Shown here piece after piece: positions 1 through 5,790 of a stretch of DNA of 5,790 nt (positions are counted from its first letter, which is position 1; the number at the start of each line of letters is the position of its first letter). The position numbers and the translations under genes are program-made. Origin of the DNA: Gammaproteobacteria bacterium. GTDB taxonomy: Bacteria > Pseudomonadota > Gammaproteobacteria > Xanthomonadales > Xanthomonadaceae. The notes under the pieces are model-generated. The model was not told where the DNA came from. It did no database searches and was given only the letters and a program-made list of their open reading frames with translations. The stretch covers positions 1 to 5,790 of the forward strand of contig JANYBA010000329.1 of assembly GCA_025360985.1 (NCBI GenBank). Direction: 5' to 3'.

Positions 1-536
1 CCTGCCCGCTCGGGCTGGCGCCGACCTCGAGCACGACCGCGGCGCTCGTCCTCGGTGACGCGCTGGCCGTGGCCTTGCTGGAAGCGAACGGCTTCACCGC
101 CGAGGATTTCGCCCGCTCCCACCCGGCCGGCAGTTTGGGCCGGCGCCTGCTGCTGCGGATCAGCGACGTGATGCACGCCGGCGATGGCATCCCGCAAGTC
201 GCGGAAACGGCCACGGTCAGCCAGGCACTGGTGGAAATGAGCCGCAAGCGCCTGGGCATGACCGCCGTCGTGGATGGCGAAGGCCGGCTGCTCGGCGTGT
301 TCACCGACGGCGACCTGCGCCGCGCCCTTGACGATGCCCAGGTCGACCTGCGCACCTTGCCGGTCGCCGCGCTAATGGGCCGCGCGCCCAAGACCATCGG
401 CCCAGGGCAGCTCGCCGCCGAGGCCGCGCACCTGATGGAAGAGCACAAGATCAACGCGCTGGTAGTGGTGGACGAGGCGCGCCGGGTGGTCGGCGCCTTG
501 AACATCCACGACCTGCTGCAGGCACGGGTGGTCTGA
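1..536 (+). CDS. kdsD: Arabinose 5-phosphate isomerase KdsD, C-terminal part (5' end outside window)
   Basis: Interconverts ribulose 5-phosphate and arabinose 5-phosphate in the cytoplasm, the first step towards Kdo of the LPS inner core. The frame is open from base 3 to the TGA at 534-536 (177 residues visible), so the gene continues off the left edge; family members are about 320-330 residues, so roughly 150 are missing. The visible part opens with CPLGLAPTSSTTA, typical of the end of the sugar isomerase (SIS) domain, then a SHPAGSLGRRLL segment (His codon 120-122) matching the conserved SHPGGALGR region of KdsD. Two CBS domains follow, at about 160-345 (RISDVM to FTDGDLRRAL) and 366-530 (ALMGRAPKTI to LNIHDLL). 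The HPAG in place of HPGG is a mild deviation. A GTG at 69 is internal, because the family sequence continues upstream of it. The stop overlaps the kdsC ATG by 1 nt. Assignment is firm from motif, domain order and neighbour. Confidence 0.95.
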   Translation, partial: CPLGLAPTSSTTAALVLGDALAVALLEANGFTAEDFARSHPAGSLGRRLLLRISDVMHAGDGIPQVAETATVSQALVEMSRKRLGMTAVVDGEGRLLGVFTDGDLRRALDDAQVDLRTLPVAALMGRAPKTIGPGQLAAEAAHLMEEHKINALVVVDEARRVVGALNIHDLLQARVV

Positions 537-1078
537 TGGCCCTGTTGCCGGCGGTGGAATTGCAGGCGCGCGCGGCCACCATCCGGCTGGCGGTGTTCGA
601 CGTCGACGGCAGCCTGACCGACGGCCGGCTCTGGTTCGATGGCGCCGGCGGCGAGAGCAAGGCTTTCCATGTCCAGGACGGCCTCGGCCTGCGCCTGCTC
701 GAAGACCATGGCATCGCGGTGGCGATGATCACCGCGCGCGAAAGCGCCGCCCTGCGGGCCCGCGCCAGAGACCTGCGCATCGAACGCGTCTACACCGGCG
801 TCGCCGACAAGCGTGAGTGCCTGATGGACGTCTGTCGCCAACTGAGCCTGCCGCTCTCGGCCGTGGCCTGGTTCGGCGACGACCTGCCCGACCTGGCCGC
901 GTTTCCGCTGGTCGGCCTCGCCGCTGCCCCGATCGACGGCCACCCCTGGGTGCGTGAGCGCGCCCATTGGCTGTCCACGCGCCCGGCCGGTTTCGGCGCC
1001 GCGCGGGAACTGTGTGACTTGCTCTTGGCGGCGCAAGGCTTCAAGGACGTCGCACTGGGACGGTACCTGAACCCATGA
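536..1078 (+). CDS. kdsC: 3-deoxy-D-manno-octulosonate 8-phosphate phosphatase KdsC
   Basis: Hydrolyses Kdo 8-phosphate to Kdo plus phosphate in the cytoplasm. The 180-residue protein has the usual length for this capless C-type HAD phosphatase. HAD motif I is DVDGSLTDG with nucleophile Asp22 and acid/base Asp24; motif II is Thr66 in ITAR; motif III Lys is Lys92 in GVADK; motif IV is GDDLPD at 114-119, supplying the magnesium-binding acids. The conserved tail (REL/VCDLLL.AQG) is present near residue 155-170. Family members commonly have DVDGVLTDG and a GGRGAVRE-like tail loop; here these read DVDGSLTDG and PAGFGAARE, while all catalytic residues are kept. The ATG at 536 overlaps the kdsD stop (TGATG) and the gene ends in an ATGA overlap with lptC, so translation is probably coupled. 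Identity is well supported by motifs, size and position between kdsD and lptC. Confidence 0.95.
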   Translation: MALLPAVELQARAATIRLAVFDVDGSLTDGRLWFDGAGGESKAFHVQDGLGLRLLEDHGIAVAMITARESAALRARARDLRIERVYTGVADKRECLMDVCRQLSLPLSAVAWFGDDLPDLAAFPLVGLAAAPIDGHPWVRERAHWLSTRPAGFGAARELCDLLLAAQGFKDVALGRYLNP

Positions 1079-1635
1079 AGCGCCGATTCATCGCCCTGGG
1101 ACTGCTTACGCTGGCCGCCAGCGCCGGCCTCGCGCTCTGGCAACTGCAACCGCCGCCGCGCCCGAAACCGCCCGAGCCGATTCGCTCGGACTACGTGCTC
1201 GGCAATTTCGAGATGACCCTGCTCGACGACAAGGGGCAGGAATCGTTCTCGGTGCGCGCCCCGCACCTCGAGCGCGACCTGCGTGGCAAGAGCCTGACGC
1301 TGCGGATGCCGGAGTTTTCCTTTCCCGACGATTCCGGCGGCCGCTGGCTGGCGACCTCGAACCGCGCATGGGTCGCCGAGAAGGGCGTGGAAGTCCGCCT
1401 CATCGACCAAGTCGAACTGATCGGACCGCCGACGCCGGCCGGCGACCGGACCCGATTCCAGACCGCGGGACTGCAGGTATTCCCCAAGGCCAAGCAGGCG
1501 ACCAGCACGGACCTCGTGACCATCTCCCAAGGCGACTCTATACTCCACGGCACCGGGCTGCTTGCCGACATGCAGACCCACCACATCCAATTGCTTGCCG
1601 ATGTCAAAGGACGCTATGCGCCTCCCCGCCACTAA
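1075..1635 (+). CDS. lptC: LPS export system protein LptC
   Basis: LptC is a bitopic inner-membrane protein that sits with the LptB2FG transporter and hands LPS to LptA in the periplasm. The 186-residue product has a basic start (MKRR) and one hydrophobic segment at about residues 5-22, then a proline-rich linker (QPPPRPKPPEP) and a periplasmic beta-rich domain. That domain carries the family landmarks: SDYVLGNFEMTLLDDKG near residue 38, a central repeat of beta-strands, and a closing [11 protein letters not shown] near the C-terminus. Such sequence is weakly conserved between phyla, so position between kdsC and lptA adds weight. The start ATG overlaps the kdsC stop by 4 nt (ATGA); no strong Shine-Dalgarno lies at the usual distance, which fits coupled translation. 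The 3' end overlaps lptA by 20 nt. Confidence 0.93.
   Translation: MKRRFIALGLLTLAASAGLALWQLQPPPRPKPPEPIRSDYVLGNFEMTLLDDKGQESFSVRAPHLERDLRGKSLTLRMPEFSFPDDSGGRWLATSNRAWVAEKGVEVRLIDQVELIGPPTPAGDRTRFQTAGLQVFPKAKQATSTDLVTISQGDSILHGTGLLADMQTHHIQLLADVKGRYAPPRH
1606..1611 (+). promoter_or_regulatory. Ribosome binding site deciding the lptA start
   Basis: AAAGGA lies 4 nt before the ATG at 1616, inside the end of lptC. It favours 1616 over the in-frame ATG at 1601 and the TTG at 1562, neither of which has a purine-rich site upstream. A start at 1616 also begins directly with a signal peptide. Confidence 0.6.
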
Positions 1636-2134
1636 CCTGCCCGCCGCTAGCCTGCTCGTCCTCGCCGCCTTCGTGGCCATGAACGCCGGCGCCAAGACCA
1701 CCGACCGCAACGAGCCGATGGACGTGGCCGCCGACCACACCGACGCCATGCTCGGCGACGACAGCGATTCGATCCTCAGCGGCAACGTGGCCATTACCCA
1801 GGGCAGCCTGCAGGTGCACGCCGACAAGGCGGTGATCCACCGCAAGGGCGGCGACATCACCCAGGTCGAACTCACCGGCACGCCGGCCACGCTCAACCAG
1901 GTCGCCGACAACGGCGAGGCGATGAATGCCCGCGCCAGCCTGATCGTCTACACGCTGAGTTCGGACCTGGTCGTACTCACCGGCGGCGTCGTGGTCGAAC
2001 AACCGCGCGGCAACCTGCGCGGCGAGACCATCAAGTACGACCTCAAGACCGGACGCCTCGATGGCGGCGGCGACGGCAATCGCGTGCAGATGCGCATCAT
2101 GCCCAAGACGACGACGGCCCCCGGCACTCCCTGA
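1616..2134 (+). CDS. lptA: Periplasmic LPS transport protein LptA
   Basis: LptA forms the periplasmic bridge that carries LPS from LptC to LptD at the outer membrane. With the ATG at 1616 the protein has 172 residues, close to the usual 165-185. Residues 1-26 look like a cleavable signal peptide: a hydrophobic run at 10-22 ending in Ala24-Gly25-Ala26, a typical signal peptidase I site. The mature part is one OstA/LptA beta-jellyroll domain: EPMDVAADH near 33-41, then [20 protein letters not shown], then [20 protein letters not shown], then [20 protein letters not shown], each aligning by eye with E. coli LptA (GNVIVTQGTIKINADK, GKPATFYQMQDNGKP, DFVVLTGNAYLQQ). The gene overlaps lptC by 20 nt and shares 1 nt (TGATG) with lptB. 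Longer N-terminal readings would put extra hydrophilic residues before the signal peptide and are unlikely. Confidence 0.95.
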   Translation: MRLPATNLPAASLLVLAAFVAMNAGAKTTDRNEPMDVAADHTDAMLGDDSDSILSGNVAITQGSLQVHADKAVIHRKGGDITQVELTGTPATLNQVADNGEAMNARASLIVYTLSSDLVVLTGGVVVEQPRGNLRGETIKYDLKTGRLDGGGDGNRVQMRIMPKTTTAPGTP

Positions 2135-2853
2135 TGCTGTCCGCCAGTGGCTTGCGCAAGCGCTACCAGTCGCGCGAGGTGGTCCATGATTTCGCGCTGG
2201 ACCTGAGTCCAGGCGAAGTCGTCGGCCTGCTCGGGCCGAACGGCGCCGGCAAGACCACCTGCTTCTACATGATCGTCGGCCTGGTGCCGGCCGACGCCGG
2301 CCGCATCACCCTCGACGGCCAGGACATCACCAACCTGCCGATGCACGAGCGGGCCCGGCGCGGCGTCGGTTACCTGCCGCAGGAAGCCTCGGTCTTCCGC
2401 AAGCTCAGCGTCGCCGACAACCTGATGGCGGTGCTGGAATTGCGCCAGGACCTGAGCGTGAAGGCGCGCGCCGACGAAATGCACTCCTTGCTCGAGGAGT
2501 TGCAGGTCACCCACGTGGCCGGGCAACTCGGCGCCAGCCTGTCCGGCGGCGAGCGCCGGCGCGTCGAAATCGCCCGCTCGCTGGCGGCCAACCCGCGCCT
2601 GATCCTGCTCGATGAACCGTTCGCGGGCGTCGACCCGATTTCGGTCGGCGAAATCCAGAAGATCGTCCGCCACCTGCGCCAGCGCGGCATCGGCGTGCTC
2701 ATCACCGACCACAACGTGCGCGAGACCTTGGGCATCTGCGACCGGGCGTATATCCTCAATGAAGGAAGCGTCCTCGCCCAAGGCTCCCCCGATGCCGTAC
2801 TCGCGAATCCGGATGTGCGCCGCGTCTACCTCGGCGACGCGTTCCGCCTGTAG
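2134..2853 (+). CDS. lptB: LPS export ATP-binding protein LptB
   Basis: Cytoplasmic ATPase of the LptB2FG ABC transporter that powers LPS extraction from the inner membrane. The 239-residue product is the normal size. Visible motifs in order: Walker [10 protein letters not shown] at 34-42, Q-loop Gln83 in [17 protein letters not shown] signature LSGGE at 136-140, Walker B LILLDEP with Asp160 and catalytic Glu161, D-loop AGVDP, and switch His193 in ITDHNVRET. The sequence [14 protein letters not shown] and the FAGVDPISV stretch are characteristic of LptB rather than of the related branched-chain amino acid transporter ATPases. The start overlaps the lptA stop by 1 nt and has no separate Shine-Dalgarno, so translation is likely coupled. 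The partner permeases LptF and LptG are not in the window and are commonly encoded elsewhere. Confidence 0.97.
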   Translation: MLSASGLRKRYQSREVVHDFALDLSPGEVVGLLGPNGAGKTTCFYMIVGLVPADAGRITLDGQDITNLPMHERARRGVGYLPQEASVFRKLSVADNLMAVLELRQDLSVKARADEMHSLLEELQVTHVAGQLGASLSGGERRRVEIARSLAANPRLILLDEPFAGVDPISVGEIQKIVRHLRQRGIGVLITDHNVRETLGICDRAYILNEGSVLAQGSPDAVLANPDVRRVYLGDAFRL

Positions 2854-2889
2854 GGCCGGCGCCAGCGGAAGGCCGGCAGCGCCCCGCCC

Positions 2890-4299
2890 ATGAAACCGAC
2901 CCTCCAGGTCAAGCTCGGCCAGCACCTGACGCTGACGCCGCAGCTGCGCCAGGCGATCCGGCTGTTGCAGTTGTCGGCGGTCGAGCTCGACCTGGAGATC
3001 AACCTGGCCGTGGACGGCAATCCCCTGCTGGAGCGCGAGGAGGACGCCCAGGACGAGCCATCCGACGCGCCCGAAGAGCCCGCCCCCGCCCCCGCCGACG
3101 ACGGGCCCGACGGCGATCCGCGCGAAGAATTGCCCGAGCTGCGCTGGGACGACGCCGACGTCAGTGGTTCGCGCGGCAACGCCCGCGACGACGATGAAAG
3201 CGACGAAGGCGTCGCCTGCCCGCTCGACCTGTGCGAGCACCTGTCCTGGCAGCTGCGCCTGAGCCATCTGGGACCGCGTGACCGCCGCATCGGCGAAGCC
3301 CTGATCGAGTCGATCGACGACGACGGCTACCTGGGTTGCCCATTCGAGGACATCCAGGCGGCCCTGCAGCCCGATATCCAGGCCACGCCGGCCGAAATCG
3401 AGACCGTCCTGCACCTGATCCAGCATTTCGACCCGGTCGGTGTTGGCGCGCGTTCCCTGTCCGAGTGCCTGGCTATCCAGTTGGGCATGCTCGATGCGGC
3501 CACCCCCGGCCTGGCCCTGGCCCGGGACCTGGCGGCGCAGCACCTGGACGCGCTGGCCCGGGTCGGCCCGGAGCGCCTGGCCGCTCAGCTCAAGCAGGCG
3601 CCTACGGCCATGTTGGAAGCCGTTGGCCTGCTGCGCTCGCTCGACCCCAAGCCGGGCGCGCGGATCAGTTCGGACACCGCCGAATTCATCGTCCCGGACG
3701 CGGTCGCCTACCGGCGCGGCGGCGTCTGGAAGGTCGCCGCCGCCGGCAGCCCGCCGCAGCTGCGGATCAACCGCCAATACGAACGCCTGATCGGCACCGC
3801 CAGCCGCAACGACGACAACTACCTGCGGGCGCAACTGCAGGAAGCGCGCTGGCTGATCAAGAGCCTGGAAACCCGCGCCGACACCCTGCTGCGAGTGGCC
3901 CGGTCGATCGTCCGCCAGCAGAGCGGATTCCTCGAACACGGCCCGCACGCGATGCGGCCACTTACCCTGAGGGAGGTCGCCGAAGAGTTGGGCCTGCACG
4001 AATCGACGATCTCGCGCGCGACCACCCGGAAATACCTGCGCACGCCGCGCGGCACCTTCGAATTCAAGTACTTCTTCAGCTCCGGCATTGCCACCGACAG
4101 TGGCGGCGACGCCTCGGCGACGGCCATCCAGGCAATGCTCCGGCGCTTGATCGGAGCCGAGAACCCGCGCACACCGTTGTCGGACGCGAAACTGGCAGAC
4201 TTGCTCAAAGGCGAGGGCATCCCCGTGGCCCGGCGAACTGTGGCAAAGTACCGAGAGGCGATGAACATCCCGTCTTCCAACGAACGGCAACGACTCTGA
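2890..4299 (+). CDS. rpoN: RNA polymerase sigma-54 factor RpoN
   Basis: Alternative sigma factor that directs RNA polymerase to -24/-12 promoters and needs an enhancer-binding ATPase for open complex formation. The 469-residue protein shows the sigma-54 layout. Region I (about 1-48) is Gln/Leu-rich and begins MKPTLQVKLGQHLTLTPQL, so the ATG at 2890 is secure. Region II (about 48-107) is acidic and Pro/Ala-rich, ending in DDDESDEG. Region III holds the core-binding part (LIESIDDDGYL, FDPVGVGARSL, SLDPKPGA), a helix-turn-helix at about 358-377 (LTLREVAEELGLHESTISR), the following TPRGTFEFKYFFSSG, and a perfect RpoN box ARRTVAKYRE at 447-456 that contacts the -24 element. It follows lptB by 36 nt. 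The nearest Shine-Dalgarno-like run, GGAAGG at 2867-2872, is 17 nt from the ATG, which is too far for a normal site; translation may depend on ribosomes leaving lptB. Confidence 0.98.
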   Translation: MKPTLQVKLGQHLTLTPQLRQAIRLLQLSAVELDLEINLAVDGNPLLEREEDAQDEPSDAPEEPAPAPADDGPDGDPREELPELRWDDADVSGSRGNARDDDESDEGVACPLDLCEHLSWQLRLSHLGPRDRRIGEALIESIDDDGYLGCPFEDIQAALQPDIQATPAEIETVLHLIQHFDPVGVGARSLSECLAIQLGMLDAATPGLALARDLAAQHLDALARVGPERLAAQLKQAPTAMLEAVGLLRSLDPKPGARISSDTAEFIVPDAVAYRRGGVWKVAAAGSPPQLRINRQYERLIGTASRNDDNYLRAQLQEARWLIKSLETRADTLLRVARSIVRQQSGFLEHGPHAMRPLTLREVAEELGLHESTISRATTRKYLRTPRGTFEFKYFFSSGIATDSGGDASATAIQAMLRRLIGAENPRTPLSDAKLADLLKGEGIPVARRTVAKYREAMNIPSSNERQRL

Positions 4300-4379
4300 C
4301 CGGAGGCCCCCAAGCGACCCCCGGACGTGGCTGCCAAGGCCGGCCCGGGCCAGAACCCAGACCCTGTTGATTCCCGCGC

Positions 4380-4409
4380 TGCACGGCGGCGCCCGCCGTT
4401 CTCTATAAG
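4380..4409 (+). promoter_or_regulatory. Possible promoter for hpf
   Basis: TATAAG at 4404-4409 matches five of six bases of the -10 consensus and lies in one of the few A/T-rich spots here, 37 nt before the hpf ATG. No good -35 box is found at 16-18 nt; TTGATT at 4367-4372 is 31 nt away, too far. The preceding CTATAAG resembles the -10 of stress-sigma promoters, which often lack a clear -35, and hpf expression in stationary phase is known in enteric bacteria. This is a weak prediction. Confidence 0.33.
4383..4399 (+). terminator. GC-rich hairpin between rpoN and hpf, possible weak terminator or attenuator
   Basis: ACGGCGG and CCGCCGT form a perfect 7-bp inverted repeat with a 3-nt CGC loop. 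It is followed by a short, imperfect pyrimidine tail (TTCTCT, counting the last stem base), weaker than a classical intrinsic terminator. The structure is plain in the sequence; its role is inferred. It would sit 84 nt after the rpoN stop and just before a TATAAG box, so it could lower read-through into hpf or protect the end of the upstream message. Confidence 0.35.
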
Positions 4410-4434
4410 TCACGACCGAAGTGGCAACAATGAC

Positions 4435-4440
4435 AGGAGG
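4435..4440 (+). promoter_or_regulatory. Strong ribosome binding site of hpf
   Basis: AGGAGG lies 6 nt before the ATG at 4447. It is the best Shine-Dalgarno site in the window and fixes the hpf start, ruling out the in-frame GTG at 4327. Its strength suggests hpf is meant to be made at a higher level than its neighbours. Confidence 0.85.
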
Positions 4441-4446
4441 CAAGAC

Positions 4447-4773
4447 ATGCGAATCGACATCAGCGGCCACCAGATGGAACTCACCCCGGCATTGCGCGAT
4501 TACGCGCAGGACAAGATGGGCCGGTTGGCCAAGCATTTCGAACAGCACCTCGACACGCGCATGATCCTCTCGGTCGACAAGCTCGACCACAAGGCCGAAG
4601 CCACCCTCCATACCCCCGGCAAGACCCTCTACGCCGACGCGATGGCGCCCGACATGTACGCCGCCATCGACCTGCTCGCCGACAAGCTCGACCGCCTGGT
4701 GATCAAGCAGAAGGAACGCAGCAAGGACCACCACCGCGGCGATTCCGCCGCCCGCAACGGCAGCTTCGGCTGA
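4447..4773 (+). CDS. hpf: Ribosome hibernation promoting factor HPF (short form)
   Basis: Binds the small ribosomal subunit in slow-growing cells and helps pair 70S particles into inactive dimers; once annotated as sigma-54 modulation protein because it is encoded beside rpoN. The 108-residue product begins [19 protein letters not shown], a typical N-terminus of this family, and contains the HPF/YfiA fold: beta strand, helix ([19 protein letters not shown]), strands around [21 protein letters not shown], and a second helix ([19 protein letters not shown]). The tail after about residue 88 is charged and low in complexity ([17 protein letters not shown]). There is no C-terminal dimerisation domain, so this is a short HPF as in E. 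coli, not the long form of Firmicutes. It stands 147 nt after rpoN and 29 nt before hprK. Confidence 0.95.
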   Translation: MRIDISGHQMELTPALRDYAQDKMGRLAKHFEQHLDTRMILSVDKLDHKAEATLHTPGKTLYADAMAPDMYAAIDLLADKLDRLVIKQKERSKDHHRGDSAARNGSFG

Positions 4774-4802
4774 CCCGCTTTCAAGCCAACCCAGTCCACT
4801 CG

Positions 4803-5756
4803 ATGCGAAACCGGATCAGCGCCAAGGAACTGTTCGAACAACTGCAGGAACGGCTGTCGCTGCGCTGGCTCGCCGGCCAGGCCGGCGGCGGCCGCACCTT
4901 CGAGCGCACCGAACAGCTGACCCGGCGGCCGTCGCTGGCCGGCTACCTGAACGTGATCCACCCGAACAAAGTGCAGATCGTCGGCAATGCCGAGCTGGCC
5001 TGGCTCGACGGCATCGACGCCCGCCAGCGTTGGGAGGCCCTGGAAAAAATCATGGGCTCCTCGCCGCTGGCGCTGGTGATCACCCAGGACCAGCAATGCC
5101 CGACCGACCTGCGCAATGCCGCCGACGAATCCCGGACGCCGCTGTGGGTGTCGTCGAAACGCGGCCACGAATTGCTGAGCTTGATGCAATACGAGATGGC
5201 GCGCGCGCTGGCGCCGCGCGCCAGCCTGCACGGCGTGTTCATGGAAATCTATTCGATCGGCGTGATGCTCACCGGCGACTCCGGCGTCGGCAAGAGCGAG
5301 CTGGCGCTGGAACTGATTTCGCGCGGGCATCGTTTGGTCGCCGACGATGCCCCCGAATTCACCCAGATAGCCCCCGACGTGCTCGACGGCACCTGCCCGG
5401 AAATGCTGCAGGACATGCTCGAAGTCCGCGGCCTGGGCGTGATGAACATCCGGCAGATGTTCGGCGACACGGCGGTCAAGCGGAACAAGTACCTGCGCCT
5501 GATCGTGCACCTGGTCAAGGCCAGCGACCACGGCAGCGCGGCGATGGCGCGCCTGACCGGCGAAGCCTCGGCGCCGCACCGCGTGCTTGACCTCGACGTG
5601 CCGGTGTTCCAGTTGCCGGTCGCCGCCGGCCGCAACCTCGCGGTGTTGACCGAAGCGGCGGTGCGACTGCACATCCTGCGCGCGAACGGCACCGACCCGG
5701 CTGCTGCGTTCCTGGCCCGGCACGCGACCCTGCTCAGCCGCAGCCACGAGACCTGA
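4803..5756 (+). CDS. hprK: HPr kinase/phosphorylase HprK
   Basis: Phosphorylates and dephosphorylates a serine of the phosphocarrier protein HPr, linking the phosphotransferase system to metabolic state. The 317-residue length is normal. The N-terminal domain (about 1-130) starts [19 protein letters not shown] and contains [19 protein letters not shown], typical of proteobacterial HprK. The catalytic C-terminal domain shows His143 in LHGV, Walker A GDSGVGKS at 158-165, Glu166, the RGHRLVADD run with Asp181-Asp182, and the HprK signature EVRGLGVMN at 207-215. All key residues for both activities appear present. No convincing Shine-Dalgarno precedes the ATG at 4803, but the family N-terminus and the absence of another in-frame start between the upstream hpf stop and this ATG support it. 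In many proteobacteria HprK works with an incomplete, non-transporting PTS; its HPr and EI partners are not in this window. Confidence 0.96.
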   Translation: MRNRISAKELFEQLQERLSLRWLAGQAGGGRTFERTEQLTRRPSLAGYLNVIHPNKVQIVGNAELAWLDGIDARQRWEALEKIMGSSPLALVITQDQQCPTDLRNAADESRTPLWVSSKRGHELLSLMQYEMARALAPRASLHGVFMEIYSIGVMLTGDSGVGKSELALELISRGHRLVADDAPEFTQIAPDVLDGTCPEMLQDMLEVRGLGVMNIRQMFGDTAVKRNKYLRLIVHLVKASDHGSAAMARLTGEASAPHRVLDLDVPVFQLPVAAGRNLAVLTEAAVRLHILRANGTDPAAAFLARHATLLSRSHET

Positions 5757-5757
5757 G

Positions 5758-5790
5758 ATGGGCATGGCCGCCGCGCGTCCGCGCCTGACC
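5758..5790 (+). CDS. rapZ: Start of a further gene, probably rapZ (3' end outside window)
   Basis: Only 11 codons are visible, reading MGMAAARPRLT, with ATGs at 5758 and 5764 in the same frame. The first ATG lies 1 nt after the hprK stop, the tight spacing expected of an operon partner. The nucleotide-binding protein RapZ (YvcJ family) follows hprK or ptsN in many proteobacteria, and its Walker A motif would begin a few residues beyond the window. The sequence itself carries no diagnostic motif, so the name rests on gene order alone. RapZ controls the glucosamine 6-phosphate synthase regulon through small RNAs in E. coli; a role here is not established. Confidence 0.5.
   Translation, partial: MGMAAARPRLT

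Noticed and set aside
69..536. A complete 155-residue CBS-domain protein starting at GTG 69.
   Set aside because: The frame continues upstream to the window edge with sequence typical of the KdsD sugar isomerase domain, so this is a truncated view of kdsD.
1562..1615. Longer lptA starts at TTG 1562 or ATG 1601.
   Set aside because: They would place hydrophilic residues before the signal peptide and lack a ribosome binding site; AAAGGA precedes ATG 1616.
790..1911. A 373-codon open frame on the - strand opposite kdsC, lptC and lptA.
   Set aside because: Low-complexity Arg/Ala/Gly-rich translation without domains, lying over three well-supported genes.
2855..2877. The GCCGGC pair after lptB as an intrinsic terminator.
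   Set aside because: The stem is only 6 bp, the loop is 11 nt, and no T-run follows; rpoN is most likely co-transcribed with lptB.
3336..4370. A 344-codon + strand frame inside rpoN.
   Set aside because: The product is a Pro/Gly/Arg/Ala-rich out-of-frame reading of rpoN, typical of GC-rich DNA.
4422..4437. TGGCAACAATGACAGG looked like a sigma-54 promoter ahead of hpf, possible autoregulation by RpoN.
   Set aside because: The -24 half (TGGCA) fits, but the required GC at the -12 position is missing and the site overlaps the hpf ribosome binding site.
4327..4446. A 40-codon N-terminal extension of hpf from GTG at 4327.
   Set aside because: No ribosome binding site at 4327, the extension does not resemble the family, and AGGAGG with ideal spacing marks the ATG at 4447.
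1948..4734. A 928-codon open frame on the - strand running across the end of lptA, all of lptB and rpoN and most of hpf.
   Set aside because: It is in exact codon register with lptB, rpoN and hpf, which share one frame. Stops on the - strand would need sense codons TTA, CTA or TCA, which are avoided in GC-rich genes, so the frame stays open by codon bias. Its translation resembles no family I know, and the + strand genes are certain.
4629..5765. A 378-codon open frame on the - strand opposite hprK.
   Set aside because: It is again in codon register with the sense gene, here hprK, and open for the same codon-bias reason; it has no recognisable domain.

Overview
The window is a GC-rich, gene-dense piece of a proteobacterial chromosome. 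It reads entirely on the + strand and carries the conserved lipopolysaccharide (LPS)/sigma-54 locus in the order kdsD(partial)-kdsC-lptC-lptA-lptB-rpoN-hpf-hprK-rapZ(start only). The gene order is gammaproteobacterial. An HPr kinase gene directly after hpf, the strong G/C bias at third codon positions and the remembered style of LptC, RpoN and HPrK suggest Xanthomonadales (Lysobacter/Xanthomonas-like). That placement is inference; no search was run.

Region 1 (1-2853) is an LPS block. KdsD makes arabinose 5-phosphate, the precursor of Kdo. KdsC removes the phosphate from Kdo 8-phosphate. LptC, LptA and LptB are the inner-membrane anchor, periplasmic bridge and cytoplasmic ATPase of the machine that carries finished LPS to the outer membrane. 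All five genes are tightly coupled: successive overlaps are 1, 4, 20 and 1 nt.

Region 2 (2854-4299) is rpoN, the sigma-54 factor, 36 nt after lptB and without a well-placed ribosome binding site. Region 3 (4300-4446) is the only sizeable non-coding stretch (147 nt). It holds a perfect 7-bp GC-rich hairpin, a TATAAG box right after it and a strong AGGAGG site for hpf, so hpf may have its own start of transcription. Region 4 (4447-5790) is hpf (ribosome hibernation factor), hprK (HPr kinase/phosphorylase) and the first 11 codons of a gene that by position should be rapZ. The ptsN gene that follows hpf in E. coli is not between hpf and hprK here.

This is a conserved housekeeping locus. I found no mobile element, CRISPR array, tRNA, rRNA, broken gene or unknown system. 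The points worth a second look are modest: the rpoN-hpf intergenic structure, hprK in the ptsN position, the chained overlaps and a few unusual residues in KdsD and KdsC.
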